From contig NW_014039696.1 of the NCBI RefSeq assembly GCF_001186125.1, positions 1 to 21,112 of the forward strand: a DNA stretch of 21,112 nucleotides, written 5' to 3'. This DNA comes from Sphaeroforma arctica JP610. Lineage: Eukaryota; Opisthokonta; Ichthyosporea; Ichthyophonida. The position numbers and the translations under genes were made by a program. This document shows, piece after piece, positions 10,231 to 21,112 of the stretch. The notes beneath the pieces were generated by a model. It saw only the letters and a program-made list of their open reading frames with translations. It was not told the origin of the DNA and searched no databases. Each line of letters begins with the position of its first letter. Position 1 is the first letter of the stretch.

Positions 10231-13200
10231 TTATTCAGAATAATCCATCTTCACATTCTGCACCTCGTCAATAATCTCCTGAAATATCCCTTGGCTGCCT
10301 TTCTCATCGCCGCTATTTTGAGATGCATCAGTATTGACAACATACAGATTTGCGTTGAATATAGCCTAGTCTTGTAGCGTTCTTGCTGTTTGATTGCTAT
10401 TCGATCCATGGTGAGCTTGTGCGGTATCCATTTTAATATGAACTCTGGCTCTGTGGTAGTGCGCATACCGCAATTTACATTTCTTGTGTTCTCGGAAATT
10501 GTCAAGTTTATTGTTCTACAACTCTGCGCCATTTCTAAAGACGATGCTAGGTATGTATTGGTTATCGTGCTCGCATTCAATAAGGTCCGATGTCATATGT
10601 ACAGCGAGTCGGTCAGTCTGCCTTGAGCACGTCGCATAATTCCTGTTCTATCTTCTCGACGAATTCTGGGAAAGTCCTGCATCAAGAATTTCAAAGCCTT
10701 GATGGTCAGATAAGTTTTCACACACACACCTGCGACAGTGCTGCCCACTCAATGGGCGAGAGATACAAGGACCGCGCAGACGAGCACGTTAGTGACATGC
10801 CACCAAAGCCAGCACCGACCAGAGGTAGAGCGTATTAAATCAAACCTGAACATTGTGCATGTTGGATGATACGAGCTAGACATAGTACTGAATGTGCAGA
10901 ATACGTCAGGAGACTTTGTGGTATGAAAGGAAGTTGCATCGCAGAAAGATGGCCGACTCCTCTGGCCACATACGGATTTAACAGACAGAGTCTCTCTGGT
11001 CACATACGGATCTAACAGACAGAGTCTCAAGAACACACTGATGTCTACTTCGACGGGTATCCCTAGTTCTGTTTTCCTCTTCTTGAGTAGTCTGGTGAGC
11101 TCCGGCGGCGGACTGTCAGGGGGTCGCTGTTTATATACGGAACAGATAGTCGATTTCACGTGAGAAACCGATTAGTACCGTGATAACGTGGTGACAGTGG
11201 CGCAACTAAAACCTTTCGAGAAACGATAGCGACTTGCGGGCTTCTGCGTGTCTGCGACGAGCAAGAACATATTTGCCAAAATGGCGGCGAGATCACAAGA
11301 CTACGTGCCGAAAATCCAATGAGAAGGCAATGACGGAGAAGTCTTTTCGGACAGTGATCGTTTAGTCGCAGTAGTAAGCTTGGATGCGTTTGTGCGGATA
11401 TAGTGGGACGCGGACTTTGATTGGGTCGAAATGAGTGAAGAAAAGCATGAGAAACCTGGACATACTTTGGCTTCGGGCTTGTTTGGCGTATCATCTACTG
11501 TGTTGTTCGTTAGGAACAGGGTACCTGCGTATTGGCGGAGATTCCAAATTCGAAGATAATACGAAATATATTGGCATCCCAATTAGACAAATCAGAGCTA
11601 GGTTCCTACTGTACGGTAGATACATATTCCATTGATAGAGTGTACTGTCTACATAGTATGAAGTCATAGAAATAATGAATGCACTATGTAGGTTGATTCA
11701 GCAGTCAACGCTCCCAGAGTCGGTCTTGACCAGATTTGGTGAAGTTAAAATAATAAAAATTGAATTATGACAGCTGCGGACGAAGGAAATCAACAAGAGT
11801 ATATCAATAAGAGTATGGTCTTCAATGTCCTGGCGGCTCAGATTGACGATTCGGTTCGATAGTATTATGCATACTATGATGGATAGCAGCGGGAGTCACT
11901 CACAGAGTGTAGAATGCCGGATGTATCCTAGCCTAGCCTCATTCGGAATAAGACAAACCACTTACTGGACTGCGAAACCTCTTGCGTTTCGGCTAAGGTG
12001 GATGTGACGTCTTGCGTTTCAGGTAGTGTTGATATCTGCGACCAGGTGTTGTTCTGCCGCCGGACCAATTTGTGCGGTCTATTCTCTAAGGACTGGTCAT
12101 CATGCCATGTGATTTACATAAGCAAGCACGTACGTGTGACTACAAGGGGGACTGCAGCCACCACCACAACACCGGCTGATTGGCTTATTTGAATCAATGT
12201 TTACGAGACATTGTTAAATACTCGCTTGCGATAGCGTAAGCCATTAATAAAGAACAACCTTAAACCTTATGGCCCCATCCTAGCCGATCAATTCGCAGCG
12301 AACAGAGGCTATGTCATCTGTCATAGATTTCTTGTGTCATCAAGAAAGTTATCGAATGCAACCACCAAAGAAACCCAATCGGAAGCAGTGAGTTAGTCAT
12401 ACAATAGGTCACATATCACCACCTAACCCCGCGGTAACAAATTCAATGCGCACCCCAGCATTGTCTGTCTAGCAAGCGAGCAGACTCACATCGTATTGGC
12501 TGAAAGTTGCATCGCTCTCCTGTAGCCCAGAGTCGGATTCGTTTAGTTGCGAGGTGTTCTCGTTGGGGGCAGAGGATGAATTTGACTCAGCTCCTACACG
12601 ATATTGATAGCAAGCCATATATACCATCAGCCAAGTGCAATTGACGAATTGGTCATGTACTTTGTTTTTATAAAATATCGGTCCAATTGTGGTGATGTGA
12701 TGCATTTTCTGCTCTGATCAGGGACACTTTTCTAAGGAATAGAAGCTCCCATACGAATACGCGTAATCCGGAACCCGAAGAAGGCTTCAAATCAACGTGC
12801 GCCTGACAGGGAACAGTACATCAACGGACATATGTAGTAGCTAGTACTTGGAATCACAATGACAGCGATAGCCAAAACTCACCTGCCAAGACACGGTACG
12901 AACGCATCGCTTGCAGGAATTGGTCCTTAATCCCCCCTGATTTGAACTCGTACCCACTCACCCGCACTCCAGTCTGCAAACGGGATCATAAGCGCATCAG
13001 AATGTAAGTAATTAGCACCAGTACACATAGAGCATCAGCACCGTTCGTGATGGAGAGCATTGATAACGGAATGATTTATTCTCGCAGCTACACAAGCGAC
13101 CCTCGGATGGAGCCGAATGGTATGTACCCGTATCAATATATCCAATGAACAAAGCTGCTACAGCTACCTAGCATGTCTAGAGATATTCGACCACAGTAAG

Positions 13201-16200
13201 CTACAAAATTGCTTTTTAGAGAAGAATTCCATTGGTGAGAGGATCACGCATAAGTCAGAAAGCAAATTAAAAATAAACCAAGAGGTCTAAAAACGTTCAC
13301 GGGGTCTAAGCGCTTCATAATACGAATTAAAAACACACCTTGCATTTGTGGTAGGCTATTACAGTATCGGGCGCATCCTCGTTTTCCTTTAACCGTATTG
13401 CTGGGTCAATTAAATTGTGGGTTTCCTATGGCGACGGTATGCGTATGAAATCAAATCCTATTCGCCGCCTCAACAATTGTTCGATATCTTCTAACATCCA
13501 AAAATACCATCCATATCGACAACACTCCTTGCGGACCACCATGGTTCTTGCAGGGCGGCTGAAATTAACATTTAATACCCCAAATGGATACACCAATCTA
13601 GGATGCATCGCTTATGGCTAACGTCCGTATTATGTAGAAAATTATGTGGCTTCATAGGCAGACGTGAAGACATAAAAAAAATCGTTCGCTCAGCAAGGAC
13701 TCTCAGCGCATTTCCCGATAAAATCTATGAACCAGGTGACCGATATGATCCACACACGAAGTTTTAGATGGCTAAATTCGAGTAGAAAAAAATTGAGATC
13801 TCGTCACCAGAAGTCACCGAGAGTACGCATGTGATGCACGCCACCTAAGAAACCGCTACAGACTACTTTACAAAAAACCGGAGGCAAGAACAGATTGAAC
13901 CATGATGTGCGGCGCAATGCAATAAGGATCTAACAACTCCATCAGCCGCAAACAAGTAGAGTATCACTTTGGCTTACAAAGACTCGAGCTCTGTCCATGA
14001 CACTGAGGGTATCAGAAGGAGTAAGTACAACATGGATCATATCGACAGTCTCAATTGTCGCTGGCTCATACTTCTGCAGCGTAAGTGAAGGGGCGTCATT
14101 CGCAGGGGTACAGATTGCAGAGATAGACGAAATTAACAATTCATTTCGATATACTGGAGTTCTCCGTGCTTCTTTGAAGCAATTTATTTCGATTGCTTTA
14201 GTCGACCGCCCCAATAGCGCCCGATCGTCCCCGCTTTAAAACGTTTTTTCCTATCCCTAATGACTTAAATGGGTGCCAAATATATTGTATGACAAAGCAA
14301 TCACCATGCCTAATTCTAATTCTAAAACAGATGCATTGCCATTTCGACACTATAGCCTGTTCTCAAGCCACGCCACAGCACGTCCGACGAGATAGATAAA
14401 GGGAGGCTAAGGTATATTTCGCTCCTCTACACAGATAATGCAATTTTTTTTACGAATTATGGTTGCACAATAATAGCTTTCGATCGACAGCACGTCACAA
14501 TACAAATGCATATACGTCGCGCATCTATGACATGTACAGTAGATACGTATGTACGTGCACACTACCGGAAATCGGCGGCAAGTCATCGAAGTCAACGTGC
14601 GTTTGAACTATGCTTTCGCTTTGCGCAAGGACGTTACTCAATCACAGCTCAATACAAGTATTATGTCAGCTATACCCTATAGTTCAATATATGTAGTTTC
14701 AAATAGCGATAGTATGGCCACAGTGCTAGCCACGCCCCTAGCCATATAATCGATTAAAATTGATGCTGGCCACTAGCGCACTTGCAGAACTTCTGAGTTA
14801 CACACTCATATCGTAAGTGTAATCCCCACGCATATAGAACAAATCACTCGAAAGTATGTCCACCGGTGATAGCCTCACGAACCTACGCTCAGACTCACTT
14901 ACTCCAATCAAAGTGCTTTTTAATGTTTCTAGGTCAAAGGAGACAGGATCACTTCAAGCTTCGCTTAAAAAGTACATATAGCGGTGGTTATAGGTGTCAA
15001 ACTGCTCATGTGTAGCTTATGAGTGGTGCTTGTAGTCACCATATCTGAACGGCAAATGTCTCCCGGCAAAAACATTCGGTGGCTTCGATGCACACGAGTA
15101 TTAGCGTTTACAAGTAAAGTATATATAGTCGCAAAACACAGGCACAAATATCACTGATGAGTTCTGTTCTATAAAAAAAAAGAAAAAGAGTTCATGGAAG
15201 TAATCACTGGCTGTATGATACACCATAGATACCTTCCAGCTTCCTTGGAGAGTGCTGGCAGCAGTACCTCCCGGCTGCGACGTAATGAAGCGGTAGTAGG
15301 CCGACAAGGCCCACTTAATATCCGCCTGTGGCATTGGTACTATGGTAACCGTATCTCATCCAACTGTGGGTGGGTATAGTGTATTTAGATATTTCTATCG
15401 TACTTATATGAGGGGCTGCGAGGGGCGTATCTGTGAAATTTCTAGGACTCTGCTGTAGGTAAGTATGCACAATACATTCATTCAAGGGCTTTGCTTCGCA
15501 CTTGCAGCTGCGACTCCACAACGCTCTTTCAATAGGACTATAGAATAGGTCTGTTTATCTTGCCCTTCGCAAGTCGTGCGTAACACGCTTCGCAAGTCGT
15601 GCGTAACACGAAGTGTCGGTTGAGTGCAGGATACTATGGTTGTAACAGAAGCAAATCAGCATTGAGAGTCATGTAGTACTGCTAGCTATTCATATATTTC
15701 AGTGTCGTGTTGAACGTTCACACTATCACAACCCAAATTCCCCCGAGTCAGCAGATTTTTGGGTTTTGGGTTTGGGGTTTGTCGTTTGATAACTAAAAAG
15801 ATCAGTTGGAGGCTGGGCCTGGAATGCTCGATGCCTCTCCTGTGTATGTGAAGCAATTGTTCTTTCTTCAGGGCACTATTTAGGTTTAAAATATCATGTT
15901 AGTCTACGTATGAGGGAGAACATTACTGAGTCGCGCGTGTTTTTGTATCTGATTACCTTTACTTTTTTATTTATTGGGTGATGCGTGTGCTAATCGCATG
16001 TCAAATTAGGCGTGGCAGAACTCTACCAGAGGTGTGCATGTCTTTGTCCGTATATATTGTCACTTCTCGATTTACATATAGATTGAAGGGTAATCCTGGA
16101 TTGGGACAGTACAAACCGAGTTTGGTGTTGTGCTATGTTTTTGTCCCCAAATTTCTAGAGCTGGCATCGCTTTAAACGACGGCTGTGTTTATTTCCAAAT

Positions 16201-19200
16201 TTCATGTTCACTATCACTATCAACCTTCACAGGCGAAGAAGAACCAAATTCATTGTCCATATCAATCTCATTTCTACTTGAATAGATGCCATAGACTATA
16301 TTCTCAAACAGATGACACATGGGCGATCGAGTGCGAAGGACTCCCGGCGTTTAGCGGTCGCGCCACTTCTGATCGCACAGGCACTCCTCTCAATACACGG
16401 TGTTGATAAGAATAGTCAGAAGAAACATACGATGATAGACGGGAAAGCCGAGATGAACGTGTAGGTGGCAGATCAGATACGCTGGAGTAGTTACTTAGTT
16501 AAAGGCACAATGGAATACCGTGGATGGTAGATGGCCGCATGGTCGGGATACGTGCACGAGTAGTGTGTCAGAATGCAAGACCCCGCACGAGGCCCTGCTT
16601 GCGGGAAGGCTGCGTGCTACTGTTCATTGGATGTATCTTCAAACCCACCAGGAATGGCAGGCTGCTCATTGCAACAAGAACCAGCCACACAAAATGCCAC
16701 AATTCCTAACTGCAGCCCAACCTGTTTCAGAACAGTCATGGCTCTGTCGTGCTGCGTCACATTCGCATTGTTAAGTCAACAGTTTCAGTACAAGGTACAA
16801 TGCAACGAGCAACTCGGCCGGGAAACCTAGTTGTTCCCAACAGCATTCTGGCCGATCGCCTGTATTGATGCGGAGGATTAACAGGCTTGGCGGCCAGATT
16901 GGGAGAAGCTACATATTAACATTGTATCTACAATCGCCTTGTTGACGATAAGCGTCGCGTTGGCAAGCCCAGTACCATGTACTAAGCGCGCAATATTCCA
17001 CGAAGAACATAGAATCGAAGCTGAAACTATGGTGCTTCTGGCCTATACAGAAAAAAAGGGAGAAGCCAAGGCATCGCATATCTCTAGCGCAGGTTAATGG
17101 CCACATACTAAAGATTCTCATTTCAATAGGGGTACCGAATCAGGACTGCAAGGCCCTTTGCACGTTCACTATCGCCGCACACCAGTGCTGCATCCAAGCT
17201 GCCTTTCAAGGCAACGCCTGGGCCGATTGCGTAGGCCGAGACTGTATTGAAAGCTTTGCACACTGCACTACGTCGGTGTTGATATCTTTTGTAAGCGAGC
17301 TGAGGTGCAGCTTCACTGCTTCACACCAGCGTCGACAATGGCGAGTAAGCTCCTGCGAGCATTTTGTTCGGTAGTGGCTAGTAGGGTTACACTCACGCTC
17401 ACCACGCGAGACCTCACGGTACTATCCTTATCAAGTCGCGTTGCTATGGACGAATCTGCATGGATACACAAAACTTGATTACTCGGTATTGTGTCGGCCG
17501 GTAGGCACACCCCCACTACTTCAACCTACAACACGACGCAGGGGAGCGTCAAACATTGCCACACCATATGGCCCTTGACCGATGACTGCCACGAGATTCG
17601 GTGAGTAAAAAAGTGTATCGACAGACTGAGTTGTCGATTGCAAAGTGATGCACACTCAAGTGCATCACAGCACAACAACACGATTGCAGGGCTAGTCCCG
17701 TCCAATCTAACGTTCAGACTGTCGGCGTTTATGAGTACTAAAGTAGGTAAAACATATGTGGAAAGCAGGGCGTCACCGTATAGCAATTGTGGTGATGGTA
17801 TCCACGAAATCAGACAGCTATTCAATTGCGAAACTATTGCATATGCGTCTATGCGTGCACAAGTGTCATTTTGCTAACTATAGCGTACTTTGTGTACACA
17901 TTCAAGGACATGGTCGACATTCGTCGACCCGAAATATTTTACAATGCTGTTTATACTATGTCGACTCTTGTCCGCGATGCACATCCATACTCGACGCGTA
18001 GCATACGAGCGCTGCAGATCGCAGCCGTGACAACTGCCTCATTAAACCTCGTGCGCATGGCGTGTGTCGGCCAACGCCGGCGTTTCGCAAAACGCGCGGA
18101 ATGATTGATGGCGTGCCTGCAGACGTACACAACTATAAACTGAGGTGAAGAACACATCTTCGTCACTATATGGCACTATATGGTTCGTCCAGTTTGCGCT
18201 TTGCCATGGATAGACTGTGTCAAGAGACCTGAGACAGACTGTGCACTCGGTTGTCCACTGAACTCTCTCCTCCACTTTCACCACGCGGAGGTCCGCCTTG
18301 TGTTTGGAGACCTGGTTTGAAGTTCTGACTCTGACTTCTGGGAATTATATTCCGAAACTCAGTGGTAATCAATCTGACGATAAGGCCTCTCTCTCAAGCA
18401 ACCCAGTAGGTCCTTATGATTGTCGCAACTGGAAATACGCTGTATTTGCCTGTAACTGCGATTATTGCCAATTGCACTATAATTGCTACAAAATTAGGTA
18501 GCAATAATTACCGTATAATTTCTGATCGCAGAATGGCCCTCAATGACAAGCAGGGAGAGAATACACCACTGTTTCGCACATAACTGTCGCTGTTTGTAGC
18601 TGTGAGAAGTCTGATCTTGCCATCAGGCCAAACGTCTCAATCCGCCCACGTCTCGTACTGAAACACTCACATTAATCGGTTTTCAATCCAAAGCCGTTCT
18701 TGTTGACGCAAATTTGCGGCTCAACAGCTCAAGTCAGCGACAAGCTATGTGGCACTGCCAGTGTTGTAGGGCCTTTGCTTTCTGTTGCAGTACCTGCAGA
18801 GTCGGCGTGGCTTCTCCTTTTGGGACTGTCACCGTCGATGAGATTTCTCAGTGAGTCTGAGGCGACCAGGTGCGATTTCTGACGCCCCGGCCTATGCCGC
18901 ACACCACCATTCAGTGAATTCAGAGACTCCGAGCCTGCGATGCCGAGCATGGTGTATTGTAGTAGGTCAAATTGCTGGTTGAATCGCACACTGAATTAGG
19001 GGTCAGCTGAAACTCCTAAGTATGTATTGGACAGGGAATTACCTCGATTTGCTTCGCACACGTGACAATTCGTGACCCTGAGCCGCAATACCAATTTTAT
19101 TTAGGTATGTTTGTCGCTGATTTGTACGGTCAATTCATTGTCATAAGGCGATCCACAACAAATAAAAACAGACATAATCATGCGTGCACTCATGCATATA

Positions 19201-20796
19201 CATAAACATGTACATTATTCTAGATTCGTGCCTATTGTTCGAGCCATAGACCACACATGTATTTAAGATTAGTACTATATACCTGCAAAACGAACGTATG
19301 TACGCAACGTATTCGTTGCGAACTATACGCGCATAGGTATCTTACGCAATCCAATGCATGCTGAATTCGTCGAGCATATACCTGTAAGAATAACATTGAC
19401 AAAAGAGGGTATCTGGCGTATACACACTACATTTGCACACAAAACGTTTCTCGTGTATACCCAGTTATTAACAAGCACAAGATTCTGCTAGTACATAAAA
19501 TTAAAATGCGCGGCGGCATACATGCACTGTATGTTTATAACCAAAACGATGCCCCATCAGCAGTGTGACTGATCGCAGTAACGTTTGGCAATCTATACGT
19601 TGCCATGGATACGTGTACTATCCATGAATCTGTGCGTGAATGCACTATCGAGAGGCCATACACGAAAATTATTTGTGATATGCACAGGGGTGTTAATGAT
19701 CACGCGGGGGACAAAGACAACAGCAAAAGCCGAGTGAGACACAGCTGATCGAGGCTGCATATCGACCCAGCATGCCCAACACTAACATACTTTGTGAAGT
19801 CTTCATGTGCATGTCATGGGCGTCATATGAAATCGGTTTGCGAAGCTTGACCTGTAGATGATTACAAGCGGGTCAGCTAGTTATAGATGTACTGACGCTG
19901 GTTGAAAAGATCCTTGCTAGTTTAAAAAACGGAACGAGTCTCGAGTGACGAGACACTCTTGCAAAGAGATAGATCCAATCGAATCAACAGCAGATATACG
20001 TCTCACTCTATAGTACGATCAGTTTAAAAGTGCACTCCTCGGCCGGACAGACCCACTTGTGTCCCTCCCTCGAAAGCGTGACATGTTAGTAGCCTTGTGC
20101 TTCAAGGCATCGGAAGGCACTCACACGCTTCGAGTGTACGGGACTCAACCCCGCCGTAAGAACAACTTATTCCGAGGGGTGACGGTCAGCTAAGGCCACC
20201 ATACCGCTTATGTACACGCACAAGATCGAACAGATTCTACCGCACATCCAAGCACCAGTAGTCTCTTGTGGCGAACACAAACACAGTCTATTTAGAGCGA
20301 GTGTCTACCGATCGGCTCTAAGTACCTTTGTATCCGAGTGCCTCTCATCGAGCGAAGGTTTATGCGGACTGTTGTACTTCAGCTCTTTCTTCTTCTCCAT
20401 GAACTGCAACGCCAAAGATAATCGGAAGTTGCTTTTTTGTGAGAAATTAAAATCTACTCGGATAACAGAACTTGAACATTTCTTCTTCTTCAAACTCTTA
20501 ATGGTAGCTTGTGCTCTAGACGATAGCTTCCTGGTAATATGATTCGATCCAATATACAGCACTTTGTCATACTGACACTATAATTGGCATATTTCTCGTG
20601 CCATATTCGTTTTCCTGTGTCAATGCGCGTAGTAATACTTGCGTTCGTTTCTGGTATTGGTGCAGCAAGAAACATTCGGTATGGGCGACCAGACCACGAC
20701 CTCACCTTTTGTGTCAGCACCAATCTACTCTTGGCGACCTTACCCACTTTATGCTCCTGATAGACCTTGCGAACCAGCACTACGTTCAATATCAGA
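10231..20796 (-). CDS. Large multi-exon gene of unknown function, 5' end not found
   Basis: I do not recognise the family. Exons (high to low): 20796-20706, 20614-20573, 20526-20326, 19851-19791, 19629-19583, 19077-19043, 18990-18794, 18337-18129, 18011-17957, 17737-17580, 17525-17403, 17299-17136, 16743-16649, 16368-16319, 15452-15404, 15339-15233, 15082-15040, 14928-14903, 14073-13978, 13558-13508, 12973-12883, 12713-12490, 12092-11966, 11524-11466, 11251-11213, 11126-11008, 10887-10846, 10676-10622, 10365-10231. Every junction is phase-compatible and together they give about 900 residues without a stop. Strong signals include GTGAGT after the 12883 and 12490 exons, GTAAGT at 11966 and 14903, and pyrimidine-rich acceptors before the 18990, 17737, 17525 and 14073 exons. 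Composition suggests a soluble, modular protein with Ser-rich linkers. No secretion signal is visible because the start is missing. Weakest points are the 19629 exon (ragged limits), the 16368 exon, the poor GTTTTA donor at 11212, and the last two exons. More than one gene in the interval is possible. Confidence 0.55.
10961..11028. repeat. 2 x 34-bp tandem duplication spanning a splice donor
   Basis: Copies 10961-10994 and 10995-11028 differ at two positions. Each copy contains ACATACGGAT, which is a GTATGT donor on the - strand. The proposed exon 11126-11008 of the minus-strand gene ends at the first donor met (11007-11002); the second lies 34 bp further on (10973-10968). Confidence 0.93.
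15565..15610. repeat. Perfect 2 x 23-bp tandem duplication
   Basis: Two identical 23-bp units, each starting CTTCGCAAGT and ending GTAACACG. They lie in the long minus-strand intron 15453-16318, where I see no other supportable exon. Confidence 0.93.
15756..15781. repeat. G/T tract resembling telomere-type repeats
   Basis: Irregular runs TTTTTGGG, TTTTGGG, TTTGGGG, TTTG. It is too short and irregular to call an interstitial telomere. It lies in a minus-strand intron. Confidence 0.5.
16649..19077 (-). other. Central part: Ser-rich linker, then helical Ala/Leu-rich module
   Basis: Exons 19077-16649. The 18990-18794 exon (65 codons) is a Ser/Arg-rich linker containing GSESLNSLNGG and DGDSPKRRSHADSA, suggestive of phosphorylation. 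The 18337-18129 exon contains TTECTVCLRSLDTVYPWQSA. Next come IADKSRHILINADSLNVRLD and, in the 17525-17403 exon, VEVVGVCLPADTIPSNQVL. Exons 17299-17136 and 16743-16649 join in phase 2 to give a continuous stretch of amphipathic helices (SLDAALVCGDSERAKGLAVL, then AMTVLKQVGLQLGIVAF), reminiscent of an alpha-solenoid or TPR-like repeat, although one repeat is not enough to name it. Introns here are short to moderate (the shortest is 54 nt). Confidence 0.55.
18164..18183. repeat. Perfect 2 x 10-bp tandem duplication in coding sequence
   Basis: CACTATATGG occurs twice, inside the minus-strand exon 18337-18129, where it encodes part of NHIVPYSDED. Ten bases is not a multiple of three, so if the duplication is recent the surrounding frame has changed. 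Confidence 0.85.
19791..20796 (-). other. N-terminal basic part of the minus-strand gene
   Basis: Four exons. The first has a TCACTTGCAG acceptor and a GTGAGG donor and reads LILNVVLVRKVYQEHKVGKV onward, ending VLTQK. The third is Lys-rich (IKSLKKKKCSSS, LQFMEKKKELKYNSP). The fourth, with a CTACAG acceptor and a GTATGT donor, contains RKPISYDAHDMHMKTSQ. An extra exon at 20189-20150 was considered but its phase does not fit. Upstream, 20962-20880 on the same strand is open and could be an earlier exon (it contains VESVGRKFSEIAGSLSYTI), but I could not find a junction in the right phase. No start codon was found. Confidence 0.5.
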
Positions 20797-21020
20797 CTGC
20801 AAGTGATGTAACATTTGAGGTTAGTGGGGCCAGAATATTTATCGTATTATGAAGACCCGATATAGTACGAATAGTATATGATAGCGATCCAGCGATCTCA
20901 GAGAATTTGCGCCCGACCGATTCGACAACTTCAGTGTCGGCAGTTATAAAATCAGAGCATGACTTTCAGAAAGCGGGTTTGTAGAATTGCTGAATTCTGT
21001 GCATAATGGTCGTGGCATAT

Positions 21021-21023
21021 AAA

Positions 21024-21056
<33 letters not shown>

Positions 21057-21073
21057 GAGATATATATATATAA

Positions 21074-21107
<34 letters not shown>

Positions 21108-21112
21108 GTATA
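21021..21112. repeat. GAAA/GA then TA microsatellite
   Basis: A GAAA run passes into GA repeats and then a TA-rich run to the window end. Simple sequence, no coding potential. Confidence 0.97.

Larger units (their letters stand above)
10231..16368 (-). other. C-terminal half: acidic Asn/Ser/Thr linker and alternative ends
   Basis: Exons 16368-10231. Well-supported exons read QADIKWALSAYYRFITSQPG (15339-15233), PPNVFAGRHLPFRY (15082-15040), TVDMIHVVLTPSDTLSVMDR (14073-13978) and SGYEFKSGGIKDQFLQAMRS (12973-12883). The 12713-12490 exon turns into a linker rich in Ser, Asn, Glu and Asp. The linker continues with a twofold ETQ(D/E)V motif in 12092-11966 (LPETQDV, LAETQEV). After a Pro/Lys segment (SPPPELTRLLKKRKTELGIP) the protein can end at a TGA (10613-10615) after ELCDVLKAD. 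Alternatively it may splice at a GC donor (10621-10616) to a last exon ending KMDYSE and TAA at 10231. Confidence 0.5.

Noticed and set aside
10590-10838. A + strand open frame of 82 codons starting with ATG and ending DMPPKPAPTRGRAY.
   Set aside because: No partner exons or promoter were found, and it overlaps the minus-strand exon reading FPEFVEKIEQEL. It remains the best alternative if the minus-strand gene ends higher up.
11930-12251. A Cys-rich + strand terminal exon with stop at 12190-12192 followed by AATAAA at 12246.
   Set aside because: The minus strand has a GTAAGT donor and an open exon (12092-11966) that fits the phases on both sides; the poly(A)-like string then lies in an intron.
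12935-13118. Two + strand segments with good signals (GCTTGCAG ... GTAAGT, CTCGCAG ... GTATGT).
   Set aside because: They overlap the minus-strand exon 12973-12883, whose GTGAGT donor and phase links to 12713 and 13508 are more consistent. Recorded because the signals are striking.
13978-14073. LysM-like reading of HVVLTPSDTL.
   Set aside because: Only the first strand and turn resemble LysM; the helices and closing strand are not there.
16572-17290. Cys-rich + strand frames with two copies of C-x3-C-x8-CC, suggesting a secreted cysteine-repeat protein.
   Set aside because: The opposite strand codes better: exons 17299-17136 and 16743-16649 are continuous, phase-matched and Ala/Leu-rich. 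Ala codons GCA/GCC read as Cys-rich on the other strand, and the pattern match is probably chance.
17796-18104. A + strand frame of about 100 codons with a hydrophobic stretch that looks like a membrane protein end.
   Set aside because: It overlaps minus-strand exon 18011-17957, which links in phase to its neighbours; no + strand chain could be built around it.
20041-20160. A possible tRNA-like arm around GGGTTGAGTCCC.
   Set aside because: No acceptor stem, D-arm or anticodon stem could be paired with it.
1-21112. Transposons, retroelements, virus-like elements, CRISPR arrays or rRNA.
   Set aside because: No reverse transcriptase, transposase, integrase or capsid motifs, no long terminal or inverted repeats, and no regularly spaced repeats were seen on either strand.

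Overview
The window looks like intron-rich nuclear DNA from a unicellular or early-branching eukaryote. It holds no bacterial-style gene blocks. Open frames are short, and they end at spliceosomal donors (GTRAGT, GTATGT) and begin at pyrimidine-rich CAG/TAG acceptors. The rest is AT-rich introns and microsatellites. The lineage cannot be fixed from sequence alone; an ichthyosporean-like holozoan, a chytrid or a similar protist would fit. A CA/TA microsatellite at the left edge and a GA/TA microsatellite at the right edge suggest the piece is bounded by simple repeats.

Two convergent multi-exon genes account for nearly everything. On the + strand, 20 phase-compatible exons (1115-9963) predict a protein of about 747 residues. 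It has an acidic N-terminal tail, one likely membrane segment, a class 3 (fungal-type) lipase domain with a complete Ser-Asp-His triad, and a C-terminal thioredoxin-like domain that has no CXXC motif. An ATTAAA signal follows the stop.

On the - strand, a phase-compatible chain of about 29 exons runs from about 20796 down to 10231. It is probably open at its 5' end. It predicts roughly 900 residues of a protein I cannot name: a basic N-terminal part, Ser-rich linkers, an alpha-helical Ala/Leu-rich module, an acidic Asn/Ser/Thr-rich linker and a Pro/Lys-rich C-terminal part. An AATAAA signal lies below its stop. The two 3' ends face each other across about 270 bp.

Flanks and introns carry short perfect or near-perfect two-copy tandem duplications (10, 13, 21, 23 and 34 bp). 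One of them has duplicated a splice donor of the minus-strand gene. I saw no transposon, retroelement, RNA gene or CRISPR array. All exon limits were read by eye from splice signals and phase. The lipase core is the firmest part; the two terminal regions of the minus-strand gene are the weakest.
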